DNA from: Sipunculus nudus
Lineage: Eukaryota; Annelida; Sipuncula; Golfingiida; Sipunculidae
Assembly: GCA_026874595.1 (NCBI GenBank)
Contig: CM049319.1
Location: forward strand, 20,139,601-20,203,600
Length of the DNA stretch: 64,000 nucleotides
Direction: 5' to 3'
Shown here: one piece after another, positions 36,204 to 49,179 of the stretch
Layout of the letters: each line of letters opens with the position of its first letter
Position numbering within the stretch: position 1 is the first letter of the stretch
Notes under the pieces: model-generated
What the model saw: the letters and a program-made list of their open reading frames with translations, nothing else
Database searches by the model: none
Told to the model about the DNA's origin: nothing
Made by a program: the position numbers and the translations under genes

Positions 36204-39200
36204 CATTCAGTAGGAAGGCTTATAAATGTTATCTTATCTCATCTTATACATCTTATATATGTATATATGTCTATTGTACACATTTCTGTTAACAAAATAA
36301 AATCCACAGAGATCCTGCCAACTGAATTTGATAATGAATGATATTATTACACCGAGTTATATATGCAAAGGATACGGTTTCAGCTGCTCCGCAAAGTTCT
36401 TCATCTCTTCTTGAACCTGGTCCTAAATATGGAAATAAAATGTAGTTTAATTTATTAAGTAGTTTTCTTTGTGGAGATGAAGGGTTATTGTGCCTATTAT
36501 TTTAAATTTAGAGGGAAAAAATAGGTTGAAGTCAGAATGTATTGACAGATACCACGTAAAGAGGTGCCTTGTAAATATTTATAGGTTACTTGGAGGATGC
36601 ATATATCATTTATATGTTTAAAAAAACTACTGATTAATTCTGAATTTACACATCAGGTGCCAGCCTGTGGTCCTTGCCATCTCACAATCCCTAACAGGGA
36701 CAGGTGTGTTTGAAATGAAACCACTATGGCTCATGGGTGGACACAAAAATATCCTGAAGGCAGTCTCAAGGCAGAGTCTATCTGCTGAGAGAGTTTGGTG
36801 GGGAACAGACCCTCATGGGTGAGAAGAAACTGGAATAACACTCTTGGGTGACCACACCCAAATAAGTAAATCAAAGTATATATATTTATCATTAAAGAAA
36901 AAGCATATGATATGGGGATGCACACCTTGTGCTGAAGATAGTGTTCAAAGTAAGTGCCATGTAATTTTAATTAAACCTGTGTTATTCCAAATAATGTTTT
37001 AATTTAAATAATTTGAAAAACACCCCTGTACATTGTGAAATTGCTGCCCTTTACTATATACACAACAAGCAACAACCATGGCCCCAATGCTGTATGTTGA
37101 TTTACTGACACCTTTCAGGGAAACTGCATGTACACTATCCTCTGTGATGTCACAACTGGCACACCAAAAATGGCCATATTGTCACAAGCAACGTCCCAAT
37201 TTAAACAAATGTGTTATAAAAACCCATAAACACTCATTCTAAGGTAATTTACACTTGGATTTACACCCAAATTGAACTTCTTTCACAATACCAACCTATA
37301 TGAAAAAAAATCACTTTATATGATACAGTTCTTCAGATATCATGCAGACACACAGATTCGAGTAAACACAATAACCCTCACTTTGTGCAGGGTAAATTAC
37401 TCTTATAATTAAAAATATTACACTGGCTGTTTCACCTACTTTGACTGCTCTGTTATGGCTTCAACCAGAGACCGGAAATGAAACTGTCTAATAAGCCTAA
37501 CTTGATCTAACTGAGAACCCCAATACCTGTTGCTAGTACTTGATGCACTTTACTTCTGTGTCAGGTATGATGGTATGAGAGAATATTATGTTCTATCTTA
37601 ATTCTATCACATATACCCACTTATCACAATATCTTTTTCCCTTGATTGAAAGGCTAGCTTATTGCAAATCAGGCCACACCTAATCTTTTTTTTTTTTTAT
37701 ATCAATGAGCAATGAGCACAAACTACTCCAAATGAATGTTTAATGTTGCTAAATGTTGTCCTTGACTCAATGCCCTCAAAGAAATCATTTCATGTGTTTA
37801 TGATGCAAAATTTTCTAAATAAAGGTATCACTGAAAATATTCCACATAATTTGTCTCAATCAGTTAATTTTCAAAGTTAAAAAAAAATGAAAAACAGCAT
37901 CCTGTCCAGTGAACATTTTATTTATTTTTTGGTTTTGGATTAACATGGCCATCAGGGTACTGTTTTATCAGATTCAAAGTGTTATTTTATTTCCTGACAT
38001 TTTTCTGTGACATACCTGGCCTTGCGGGGCAACAACAGACAGCTCCACGAGTAAGGAGGAAGAAACCTGGTCACAGTTGCTCAGATCAACGTTGCCTTGT
38101 TGCTGGAGACGGGACACTTTAGACACGGTGACCTTCATGCGACCTTTTCGAAACAGGTAACCCTCTGATACATATTCATACTCCAACCTACAAGAGAAGA
38201 TGCAGTTGTCATGTGGAAATAGGGGTCCCCATGATTCCAAATATATTACATCATGCTTTTATAGCTGTAGTGAGATGCAATAAATACAGACATAATAAAA
38301 TGTTGTGAATTTTTAGATGATGCAGTTAATTTTAAATAGCAACTTATTCAATATAATGTGATATACATCTTGATTTTCCTGGCTATATGGATATATATGT
38401 TGTTAAAGTTTTTTTTTATAATACTGAGATATATTTAGGGTGAAATAAAAAAATATATATAAAAAATAAAGATTTTATACAATGCTGACATATAATATAT
38501 TCATTCAGTTAAAAAAGGAAATATTTATTTTAAATAAACTATTTTATACATCAATGATCTACTATGTATGAATTATTTTAAAAGGGTAAACAAATGTAAA
38601 ATATGTTAATTCTGGTGAAAGTGAAAAAAATATAAAAAGAACATATTTATTTCAGGTGATCGAGGGCATCTGGTGTAGGTGTGGGCAATGTGGAGTTTTT
38701 CTACTTCATATGTAAGTATACATAATTTGATCACCTGAATCCGAGGTCTTTGAGGAACTGTACCACATTATTAGATGTCCCCACATCCACACAGCCTCGT
38801 ACTAGTGTGTGCCTACTTCGATCACCTGGGTCTGGCTGGCCTACATAGCGAAGATGCCTGTAATAATATACGGATAAACTATATAATGAGGTTGATTTCA
38901 CAATGCAAAAACAGACATATGTCTCCCCTCTCTATTGGCCTCCAATCACTAAATCTGAGGAAAAAAAAATGTACTACTTGAAAAGAGTTCACAAATAATT
39001 TTCTATTCTGGTTGATTTGACCTTGAACATGAAGGTCAAAGTAACCAGTTTTTACCACTTCCGAGGTTTTTGATATAAACATGAATCATATTTCATGAAA
39101 ATATATTGAGTGGTTCAAGAGTTGAAGCATTCAGAAATAATTTCTATTTGGCTGATTCGACCTTGCATAATCCAGGTCAAGGTCACCACTTTCTGAACTC

Positions 39201-40652
39201 TTCAAAAAACTTGGTTGAAACAATCAGCTTTTCAAATTTGATAAAAAAATATGTGATACTTCAAAAAAAAAAATCTATTTCGGGATTTTCTGTCCTTGAT
39301 GATAGTCAAGGTCAATGTTATTCAAGATATTGGTCGAAACAATACAAATTTCATGAAAAAATGTTGAGTCATTCATAAGTTATCTCGATCTCCCCTCATA
39401 TATTACTTTAAGTACTGGAATTAGCTACATTACTACACTTATACAACCGTTCATGCTGAATTTGTCAATTAATCTTCTCTGTTTATGTATTATTTTTTGG
39501 ATAAAACAATTAATATTAACAAGTCTTGACACTTCAGTCACATATCATATTTGAATATAGATCTAATAATTTTTCATAGAGAAGATAACATGCGGAAAAA
39601 CATGCGGGCACTGGTACTGGGACAGATTATAAACTCATACAGTTCACTCAAAATCTTTCAGTGTTTATTATCACTAAATCAACAGACAAATATATGGATT
39701 TTTCATGAATACTTGATGCTTAAGTGTTCAAGTTTACATATATGAAATACATGTTATTTATTGATTAAATACAATCTTTCCAGGTTTTTTTAAATACCTA
39801 CCATGGCATTTCTGGGTGATTGAGGGCTCTCCGGACACGGAATGACACAGACTGGGGACTGGTGCTGGCTTCTGTAACAAAACAAGGTGGAAGTTTATTA
39901 AATATTCACTTAAATTATTTAAATAACTGAATAAATAAACAACCTACATACTAAGTCAAGATTTAGCTGCATTATAAAAAACTGCAACGATAACTTAACC
40001 TGAATGTTGAATGTTAGACATAAAAAATGATACTATTTCAAGCAGCTTATTCTGATCTCTATTTTAAAGAACCTTTTACCAAGAAAGGCTAGAAAACCCC
40101 AATACCACTACACACAGGCTGTCCATTTTTTTTTAATATTTTGTATCCATGTGTTTATAACATGTGGCTGGACCAAAAAATCCAAAAAGATTAAACAATG
40201 ACATCTGGTGGCAAGACAGATGAACCAGAGTTTTGCTAAGGGCATTTGGGAACTAACTGACATTTTAACTTTTGCACGTAAACAGCTAATCACCTTAGGC
40301 CACATGGTTTTTTAGTTTTCAACACTGCTGTATTATATTGACAGCTTGTACATAACCTCACAGAGGCAAAATAGGAACTTCTCTTCACAGGAATTACCTG
40401 GAGTTCCTTAATGTTGATTGTTCAACATTAATAGAGTTCAGTAAAATTGTGTTTGATATCAGACGAAAACTTACTCAGGACAAAGACCATCTCATGATCA
40501 CGGAACTTTTCAAAATTAGTCTCAATGTTATCACACAGGCCGGTCAGTCGGTGCAGCAGAATGTCACGAGACGTCTCCAAGATGCTTCCCTGAAGGAGGT
40601 ATTCCTGGGTGGGAGCTAGTGCCCCCTTGAGGCCAGCTGGTGCACCTTCCAT
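35279..40652 (-). CDS. MED18: Mediator complex subunit 18 (MED18), six exons, polyglutamine C-terminus
   Basis: MED18 is a head-module subunit of Mediator that couples activators to RNA polymerase II in the nucleus. Minus-strand exons: 40652-40475 (MEGAPAGLKG..., YLLQGSILE, HRLTGLCDN, DHEMVFVL), 39871-39802 (VSFRVRRALNHPEMPW), 38857-38735 (HLRYVGQPDPGDRSRHTLVR), 38187-38016 (GYLFRKGRMKVTV, LLVELSVVAPQGQ), 36422-36376 (EEMKNFAEQLKP) and 35345-35279 (LVQLEKVDHRRL then QQQQQQQTP and TAG). All boundaries are GT/AG and the phases fit, giving 657 nt and 218 residues, close to the roughly 208 of the vertebrate protein. Reading straight through the exon 5 donor would give a premature end (PLHI, TAA). 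The family ending LV-LEK appears only if exon 6 is joined. The start is the ATG at 40652, because the longer frame begins with GTG and has a TGA just upstream. AATAAA (minus) near 34680 is a possible poly(A) signal. The first exon may have a 5' UTR acceptor at about 40693. Confidence 0.95.
35740..35795. repeat. Solitary AGGTCA-type repeat unit in the MED18 last intron
   Basis: GACTTGGCCTTGAAAGCATAAGTCAAGGTCAC is one unit of the CCTTGA...TCAAGGTCA family. Confidence 0.45.
36152..36202. repeat. AT-rich simple repeat in the MED18 last intron
   Basis: Runs of ATATAT interrupted by AATACATA. Confidence 0.9.
36205..36262 (+). mobile_element. Solitary 3' tail of a Rex1/CR1-like LINE
   Basis: ATAAATGTTATCTTATCTCA resembles the 3' terminus and TTATC tail of the LINE at 61928-63300. 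Nothing upstream of the tail is preserved. Confidence 0.45.
38990..39400. repeat. Three-unit repeat with CCTTG...AAGGTCA inverted cores
   Basis: Units near 39020, 39160 and 39293 (spacing about 135 to 140) each hold GACCTTG or TCCTTG followed within 10 to 15 bases by AGGTCAA, then a region ending in TTTCATGAAAA.ATGTTGAGT. It lies in MED18 intron 2. Confidence 0.65.
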
Positions 40653-40879
40653 TTTCACACTGGCCACATCACTTCAAAACATTTTCTATGAAAAAAATAC
40701 ACAAAGAGAAAGCATTTATGTTTCAAACTAACATGCTGGCTGAAAAATAAAAGTAATGTAACTCAAGGCAATTTTAATGTACTAATTCTATGAAATACCA
40801 AAGGAGGTAGTTCAGAATCTGGTCTACATGATGAGACATGAAGACATTTTCTCTGCTTGTTTCCTGTGTATTCTACTAT

Positions 40880-41416
40880 AGTCTGTTCAACGGTGGGGTA
40901 CCCATTGTAAATTTGCGATAATTCTCTTTATCTGAAATATTATCACACTATTTGACACTAAAGCTGATGAGGGAGTAAAGGCCTAATATGAGATGTAAAA
41001 CTACATAACAAAAACCAACATAAATATTTTGTAACCTTTTGTTTCTTCTGAATCTTGTAACCAACTGATATGGCCTCTGCCATGAGTTAATAGCCTCACT
41101 TTGACAATTTCATTTTTTAGAATATTTATGACACTCAACAACCAATCAGCAGCTTTTAAATGTAGTTGTTTTAGCATGTGACCAGTGACCTTGGCCGTCA
41201 TCAGATTGGTTGAGATGTTGTAAAAAATAGACTGTTTTCTCATATATTGATTTTAATGTTACTATAATATTATACATGATATGATTTTTGATTCATTCTA
41301 GTCAATTAGGCCTATGCCTCATTACTCCATTGCATCTATTCTTACTGTCTGTATCTGATCTGTGAGTTTAAGAAAAGATCAACAAGTGTCAATGGCTCCC
41401 CACTGTCAAACAGACT
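40880..41416. mobile_element. MITE-like element with AGTCTGTT inverted ends, copy 1
   Basis: The left end AGTCTGTTCAACGGTGGGG is matched by the reverse complement of the right end, AGTCTGTTTGACAGTGGGG. The 537-base body is non-coding and matches about 47765-48220 (GGCCTAATATGAGATG, CACTCAACAACCAATCAGCA, AGACTGTTTTCTCA). It lies just upstream of MED18. Confidence 0.75.
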
Positions 41417-42029
41417 AGAGATGTCTATGCTTTTGTAACATGTTATGTCAATGAATGTCTGAAGCTGTCTCTGTTTGGATCTGAATGTACATTCTCATGA
41501 TGAGGTGTCCCACATGCTCTCAACTGAACCTTGGAAGGCCAGATAGTGAAAGAGGAGATATAGGATTATATATGTCTATATTTAGTCCATTTCATCCCCT
41601 CAAGTCCACCTGTTTTTTGCTAAGAAAATTTTCATTAGTTACACCTCAAGGGTTAAAAAGTTAGTATAGGTAGAGGATAAAAAGGCCTAAATTTCAACAA
41701 GGTAAAGAAATAGCTGCCTTACAATTTATTTAAGAAATAGAATTATTTAAATATATGAGAAATCATTCTATATTTTACAACATAGTGGATGGTCTGATTC
41801 ACTGCTTTTTTAAATTTTTTAGTTAAAAAAAAAAAAGATAGGTCAATGGCCTGTGGGTGGCACAGTCTATTGAATGAGGATGAAGGTATCCCTATGATAA
41901 TTGGGATATGTTTATTATTAAGCCTTCTGGATTTCAGGTTTTATATGCAGGGGGTTAGGAATAATCCAGAAATCATAACCTGTCATTAAGACATTAGAGC
42001 GAATCTCTGAGGTTTCAACAAGATCACAC

Positions 42030-42122
42030 CATCATGCCATTGAGGCACCGGCGGGGTTCGAACTGTGGACCTCTAGCTCTGAATTCAAATGCCTTAACCA
42101 CAAAGCTATGTCCTACCCCCTA
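42030..42122 (-). mobile_element. tRNA-derived SINE
   Basis: The minus strand has an A box (TAGCTTTGTGGTTAAGGC) and a B box (AGTTCGAACCCC) at normal tRNA spacing. The 5' GTAGGAC and the sequence after the B box cannot form an acceptor stem, so it is a SINE head rather than a tRNA gene. Confidence 0.7.
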
Positions 42123-43904
42123 AACTGACAGCTGCTGATTGGATGATGTAATGTTAACACTAAAAAAAATATAACTAGCCTAAAAAAAAGATGGCTACCC
42201 ATGCAGGAATACATCTGGTCTGCCAGATCATTGTAAGGAGACCAAGAAATTGTGAAACATTAACTGGGGCTTTATTGTAAAATTCTTAATAACCATATTC
42301 AGCTGTCATTTCCTTAGGTAGTTTATATTTCTATGAAAGTATTGATTGAAAAATGAAACATGAAGAAAAATACCAAAAAAACAAGGTGGACTCAGGTTGG
42401 TGGAACAGAGTATAGTTCCCAAATGCCATTAACCAACTACACGGGAATCTATTTTGGATGTTGTACATTGATATATAAAGCAGGTGGTGCTTGCTGCCCC
42501 CACACCCAGCTGTAGCAGGGAACCCAAGTTCAACAGATCCCTAGTAATGCTCTTATAATTATTATCAACTCCAGTTTTGATGAATTAAATAATATATTTG
42601 GTAAGTGTAGGGAAACAAAGTTTTATGCGACAGCCCTTTGCCATGTTTCAGGTGTAGAATATAATCTGAACATTTGTCAATTTTAGATTTTGTTGATATA
42701 AAGTGAAAATGCACTTGGATCATAGTTGTCAAGATTTTTATTGGGAGAGGCATGCCCATGGATTGTCCAAGTGCCACAATGCCCTCCCGTCAAATTCCTT
42801 AACAAGTGACCAAAGGGTCATGACACTCAGAATATCTCAGACACTAAGAAAATTCTATCAAATTTGATTGCTGTCATTCAATGAGTGATTTTGCAATTGT
42901 TTCTTTGGTAGTTGTGAAAAAGCTATTGAATGGCTTTTCTTCAAATTTTACATGGTGAGTGCAAATATTTCTTTCAAGTCCAGACTTCTTATACAAGTCT
43001 GATTTTCTAAATGCTAAATACACACAAAAATGTGCATTACTCAAAGAAAATGCATGAAAATTTAGACAATAGCCTACAGGCTTAATGCAAACCTGTGGAA
43101 TTTAAAACACATTGGGTATAATGCTTCCATGCGTTTCTGAGATAGTTATGTTAGTATGCTTACTTGGCAAAATGACTAAATGCAAATTCCAATGACTCAG
43201 CCAAACCCAAACCATTTGAACAAATTTCAAAGAGCTCGTCTCTGGGATCATTTCTGTGAAATATTGAACAATCTGGCTGAATGATTTAAGAGAAGATTTT
43301 TAAAGGTGTTCAGCCTTTCCCCCAGTAAAATGTAAGGCTGAATTTTATTCAAATTTTGCACGATGATACAGAAATGTGTTAATGATGCAAGTTCTTTCAA
43401 CGTGTGAATAAATTGTAAAGAATTTATTATGGACAACAATTGTGACACCTTCACCCAAATTTTTAAGTCTGAAAAATAATATTAAAAATGGACAAAAATA
43501 AAGAAAATTTAGATGGCATGTCCAGTATTCCACAGCTATAAGGGCTTCACATGATCAGTAAGCCTTTAAAAAATTCAGAAAGATCCATGCAATCATTACT
43601 GAGATATTTTATCTGAAGTATGAATTTCATATATCAACAGCTGAAAATGTTAAAAATTTAGTAATTTTGTCTGCAACAGTACTGAAGAACTGGCTGGGTC
43701 AATTTTCTTCATTTACTGCATGGTAACAATGTCATATGTTTTAGTTTAAGGGTTTAGAGCAAAATTTCTGTTTCAGAACACTAATCACAAGTCTGATATC
43801 TAAGTGCTCAAAACACATAAAATATGAATGTAATTGACCTAATTTTTTAGTATAGAAGGAGATTTACCAAGGACTTACCTGGATTCTAAGTTAATATTTT
43901 CTAG

Positions 43905-44001
43905 AATAAAAGATAACAATTTGTGCCTTGTTGCCAGACAGACGATAGACAAAGGGTTATCACTATAGCTCAGATGACCTTTGGTCAGCTGAGCTTAAAA
44001 C
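43905..44001. mobile_element. Dispersed repeat with terminal hairpin, copy 3 (3' end only)
   Basis: Only the last part is recognisable: the GACAGACGATAGAC stretch, then AGCTCAGATGACC-TTT-GGTCAGCTGAGCT and TAAAA. The inner stem (GACC/GGTC) differs from copies 1 and 2 but is still paired. Confidence 0.55.
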
Positions 44002-45285
44002 CTAAATCTGACCCTGTATGACATACATGCAACGTACTCTTATTATAAGTAGGACTTCACAAACACAAAATTTTATGGAGCATTACATGGGACAGGGGTC
44101 TCACTTCTGGTGCAGCATTTTGAATCTGCTTTGTGCAAGAGGGTTTACCCTCCAGGGTAGTGTGCATGACTAAACGCTACCATTTACAGAATGGTTGTCA
44201 TTGTGGCCAAGCTGCTGCTACTGACCTATACCATGTGAGAATTTCAAAGATAACCATGAAGGTTGCTAATGTTCGTTTGAGTGACTAGGGCTGCCTATAT
44301 CAGTTATATGACATGTTATGTGCACATCTGACATAATTTGACATAATCACAATCTTTCATTAAAAACAGCCACAATAGGAGTATAAATTTATACATGTAT
44401 ATGGAATATATGTTTGGGTTAAGCTGCATTGCATTTTGATGTTTCTTTCACATTCACAGTTGAATTACAATTACATGTATGGTACTAAACAGGGTTCGCA
44501 TTTTCCCAGGGAAAAACCTTTTATACTGAATTAAGTGGGTAAAACATGGGTAAAAAGTATTTGCCTGCGATTTATCCATGTTTTACCTGGATGTTTTACA
44601 CAGACTAACACAGTAAATTGCCCAAGTTTTTCACATGTTTATCTGCTTTTTTCATATATCAGGATTCTACCTTAGTTTACTCTTGGTAGGCAAGCAGTGA
44701 TTATATACATATATTTAATAAATGTTGATTGTAAGCAGGGTGGCTCTGACAACATCGCCCTAATCATATCGCCCCAGCCATTTTCAAATCACACTTGAAT
44801 TCATGATTGGATGTGCAGAGCACATCACTAATCATCAGGGATGTTTAAAGCAGTTAATGAAACAACTTCACACTGCTGTGAGTGTGACTTCTTCTGGCTC
44901 AATTGGACATGCGTTTAGTTCTTATGCCAAGTTATGGACTTTATAACACAATACTGTACCTTTTACCGTTTTGGATTATTGAAACGAAAAGCAGCCAGAC
45001 TCGATATATAATAGTTTTTCTCGCCCTTGCTGCCTGCAAGTCAAACCGCCTTGTTGGTGACCTCAGAGAATCAGAAATCGTTCCGACAGAACTTATTTTT
45101 GACAACAATAAACTGAGCGATGTTTGGGGCACCGGCACACAACGACTCAATGGTAGCGACACCTGTCAATACAAACCGAGTACGCCATCTAGCGTGCCGG
45201 TATAAATGCAGTTGAACATTCCAGGAGCAGTTGCAATATAAAATGCTACCGCTGTTAGCTTTCTAAAACTTACTAAGCTAACACT

Positions 45286-45612
45286 AAAAAATGTAATAAT
45301 AATAATAATAACAATAATAATAATAATAATAATAACAACAAAATTTTGATAATAACAAAATCAATAAAAAATACACGTAATAACACAGCTATGATAATAA
45401 ATCAATTATCACCACCATCACTATCATCAGTTATATTAATAATAATAATGATGATGATAATAATAATAATAATAATAATAAGAAGAAGAAGAAGAAGAAC
45501 AACAACAACATTGATGATAATAACAAAATAATAGGCCTACACGTATCATAATAACACGTTTATGCAATTAATTATTGAATTATAACCACCGTGCACCTCT
45601 TAAATAATAATG

Positions 45613-45648
<36 letters not shown>

Positions 45649-45650
45649 GT
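45286..45650. repeat. AAT / GAA / ACA trinucleotide repeats
   Basis: AAT-type runs at 45295-45340, 45440-45480 and 45607-45648, with GAA and ACA runs at 45480-45510. Confidence 0.9.
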
Positions 45651-46284
45651 GATAAAAATAATTTAGGTGGATCATTTTGGGGACCAGTTTTGAGCTGCCA
45701 TGCTTTGGAAAACATGGGCTTATTGCGTAAAATCTATATATAATTAATACGCAGTTGTTTTTTCTAGACAATGGTTTACCTGTTACCGCTCTGATTTGAC
45801 TCTCTAAATTCTGCACACGTATCGTCGGTATCCTCTTTTTGGGTGGGATTATTTCCTATTAAGCTGCATAATTTATAATTTTAACATTACCCCACAGTTG
45901 CCGCTATTTGTTTTATGCTTTTAACTCCTGAGACCACGCATGCCACGCCTTTTCAGGAGGCGCCCCGGGTATTTTCCTGTATTCGAGCTCAGTTCCTTGT
46001 TAAGACTATGGTCAGAAAACATGCTCTGTCCGAGCCCGGAGTTTTCGTGCAATACGCGATCTCGCGGGTCCCAATTGATCCCCTATATCCATTATAACGC
46101 TTCTAAAGGAATGCTACTCTCTCAATAGAAAGAAGTGGCTTTTAATTCAAACGCGAAACAAAGACAGATTATCTCAGCTCAAGTTAAATCATATTTTTAA
46201 TATTATAAACAATAAACCCCAAGATATCTTCTAAAACAGTTAAATTAATATAAATTAGTACACAGTCATTTCACAAGAAACAGT

Positions 46285-46608
46285 CATTTTTCTTTCACAA
46301 TGCCCAGAATCGATTCTAAAGGCAAACAGTCATTTGTATGCGCAGGAATAAAATTATTGAAAAACTTACTACAATATTTACAGTCTAGTAAATCCAAATA
46401 TGTATTCAAGAAACAGGTAAAAGCACATCTGTTGGATCAGAAGATGAGAGACCATGAAAGCAGCCATTTTATTTCTTTTTTATTACACATACAAACTCAT
46501 GTAACTATATATATCCTCTTGTTGATGTCAGTTACTTTTGCAAACAATAATGTGTATATGGACTTATATGCCACTGCATATAATTTTTTCATGCATTTTG
46601 ACTCTTAA
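46285..46608 (+). pseudogene. C-terminal tail of a LINE ORF2
   Basis: The frame starting MPRIDSKGKQSFVCAGIKLL and continuing KYVFKKQVKAHLL matches the common C-terminus of CR1-type polyproteins (R-GKQSF..G..LWN.L...FK..K..LL). The rest of the polyprotein is absent, so the copy is 5' truncated. The following AT-rich kilobase may be its 3' region. Confidence 0.6.
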
Positions 46609-47764
46609 ATGTGCTTTTGCTTAGTCAAACAGTGAAACCTGTGATAGGTCACATTTGGCCACTTAAACTTATATATATGTTTATTTTTTAGATATTTTTA
46701 CCATATATGTAAAAGCTATAGGATTCACGTTTGATAAACATCTCTACAGTCACTTTGGCCATGGCATATAATTTAGGTATATCTACTATACTATTTGTGC
46801 TTTTTATTTAGTCAAATAGTAAACATATACTGTGATAGGCAACATGTATTTGTTACTAGTACTTATATTACTATTGATAAATATTTGATTGTGTATCTAG
46901 ATACCATTTACTTATGTATATATTATATCTTTACATTCAATGGCCATTGTTACACAATTTCAGGGTTATTTCAAATGGGGCTTTCGTCTGGTCACATATA
47001 AAATTGCCACATTGCTTTCGAATCATTTAAATTATGATATACTCTGTGATTTGTCAAATTAGTTGCTAATAATTTAATATAAAGTATACTACCTGTACTT
47101 TTTATAAATATTTTAATTGATGATTTTCTCCTTTTTTTATGATGGATACTTTACCTAGTCATGACCTAGTCATTTATATATTCCATGTTGTTCTGTATTC
47201 TTAAATATGCTTGAAATGATCAGTCATATAAACACACTGTTTCTAAAAGTGTGGCACTACTTTTATTATTTGTAGTCCTTAATTATTTATCACTTCTTTT
47301 TAATACTATTAATTGTTATGTTTTGATGATACGTCTCCGCTAAAGTATCGTATGCAGTGACATGACGTCTATTACAGCAGAATGAACGACTTCAGTTAAG
47401 CAAGTCTTCTTTTACTCCAGTCTTAAACGGAACGTATTATGGTATACACATGGTCCGTCCATCCGTCCATCCGTCCGTGAACATTTATTTAGTTCTATTC
47501 TAGGCAAAATCCATTCATATTTAATGAGGATAGTGGTTTACACTTCTCTATGGTGTCGCAATGATCACCATGCAGGAAAAGTGTGGATTTTGACGAAACT
47601 AAAACAAAAAAAAAAGAAATCAACAATATAATATCTCGAGGCTTAGCTGGATTCCCGGCAAAATCCATGCATATTCAGAGGTGATAGCCATGCAAAGACT
47701 TTGGTAGCGCCGTGAGAGCTTCATGAAACTCATTATACAAACATATAACAATAGAGTTTCTCAC

Positions 47765-48220
47765 CTTACTTTGGCAATTATTCCCTTAAAATTTAATATT
47801 CTCACACACTTTGTCACTCTAAGCTGAGGAAGGAGCTAAGGCCTAATATGAGATGCAAAACTACAAAAAGAAAAACCAACATTTATATTTGCAACATGCT
47901 GTTTCTCTTTAATCTTTAAATTTGGCCAATCTTTTACACTCAACAACCAATCAGCAGCTTTATAATGTAGTTGTTTGAGCATGTGACCATTGACTTTGGC
48001 CCTCATCAGTTTGTTTGAGATGTTGAATAAAATAAGACTGTTTTCTCAGATATTGATTTCAAAGAATTACTTACTTATTTTTCAAGGAATGTTTTTGGTT
48101 TCATTCTAGATAATTAGGCTTATGTCTCATTCCTCCATAGCAGCTTACTTCCTGAATCTAGTCTTTGAGTTTAAGAAAATATTAACAAATTTTAATGGGC
48201 GCCCCAACGTGGAACAGACT
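47765..48220. mobile_element. MITE-like element with AGTCTGTT inverted ends, copy 2
   Basis: Same orientation and body as 40880-41416. The right end CCAACGTGGAACAGACT is kept; the left end seems truncated or diverged. Confidence 0.7.
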
Positions 48221-49179
48221 GTAATAGCATAATCTTTTGAAGCAGGTGGATCAATTGCTTTGGCATATTAAGCAGTCACACATCATAACCATATTCTTGT
48301 CTGTGGAGAATCATCGAAAACACTTTTGAAACTCAAATGTTCCTCAAATGTAACTGTCACTTGTAATTTTTGACATTCAATGTCAAGTTTTGACATGTTC
48401 TTCATTGGAGCCTTGTATCATGTATATAATGCTGCCGCTATAGTGATGTTTGATATGTTGTTTTTTTGTTTTAAATTATTGTAGATATTGACGTAATAAC
48501 AATAACAGGTTTTATGAATTAAAACCCGTGTTCGCACTTTTGACAGCTGACCCTCGAATGTGCCTTAAACGTATTGTTATTTCTGATATGCCTTGTCAAG
48601 CTTTGCCATGTTCTTCATGGGTACCTTGTTTCATAGATATAGTGCTGCTTAAATTGTGATCTTTGACATACTTTCCTTTGTTTTAAATAATGAATTATTG
48701 AATATATAAGAATAATAGTAATGAAATTTGTGGATAAAACACTGTTTTTTGTTTATCTTGACTCTACATCTTTGGATTATCTGTTGAAAGTACTCATTAA
48801 CTTACTCATGGGTACAGGTGTCCGAGGATACACCTGAGGAAGGGGCCGAGCAACCGAAAGTTTGTGTATAAGAAGCTACACAAAGCTAGTCTTTTTTTTA
48901 AAAAGGTGTCAACCATTCAAATTTCTTTAAAAAAAATAACAGACTAGCACGGCATTAAAAAAAATCTATTGTACTAGCTCGAACTCAAATCTTTTGGTGA
49001 TGAAATATTATATTTATGTCGTTTATTTTAGTCCATCAGAGGAGGCACGACACCAATTGCATGTAGTTTCCTGATAATTATAAAACGCTTGAATTTTCAA
49101 GCATCCAATGATGTATTGCGTATTTTGGCATCCCCTCTCGGATTTTGAGAAAATGTGAAAAGGTGTAAGAGTGCAGGGT

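Larger units (their letters stand above)
42123..46270. other. Intergenic stretch without recognised genes
   Basis: Unrecognised frames at 44903-45205 and 45915-46128, microsatellites near 45.3 to 45.65 kb, and a GTAAAACATGG / CCATGTTTTAC inverted pair at about 44542-44592. The more GC- and CpG-rich stretch 45.9-46.1 kb could be a promoter, but nothing defines it. Confidence 0.35.

Noticed and set aside
36357-36375. TAA at 36357 as the MED18 stop
   Set aside because: It lies beyond a GT donor. Splicing to 35345 restores the family C-terminus in the right phase.
40653-40667. Longer MED18 start
   Set aside because: The extension begins with GTG and has an in-frame TGA immediately upstream. The ATG at 40652 fits the family.
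42030-42122. tRNA gene on the minus strand
   Set aside because: A and B boxes are present, but the ends cannot pair into an acceptor stem. It is a SINE head.
44903-45205. 100-codon ORF with a hydrophobic start as a small membrane protein
   Set aside because: No recognisable family, no splice partners, and an overlapping antisense frame of similar length.
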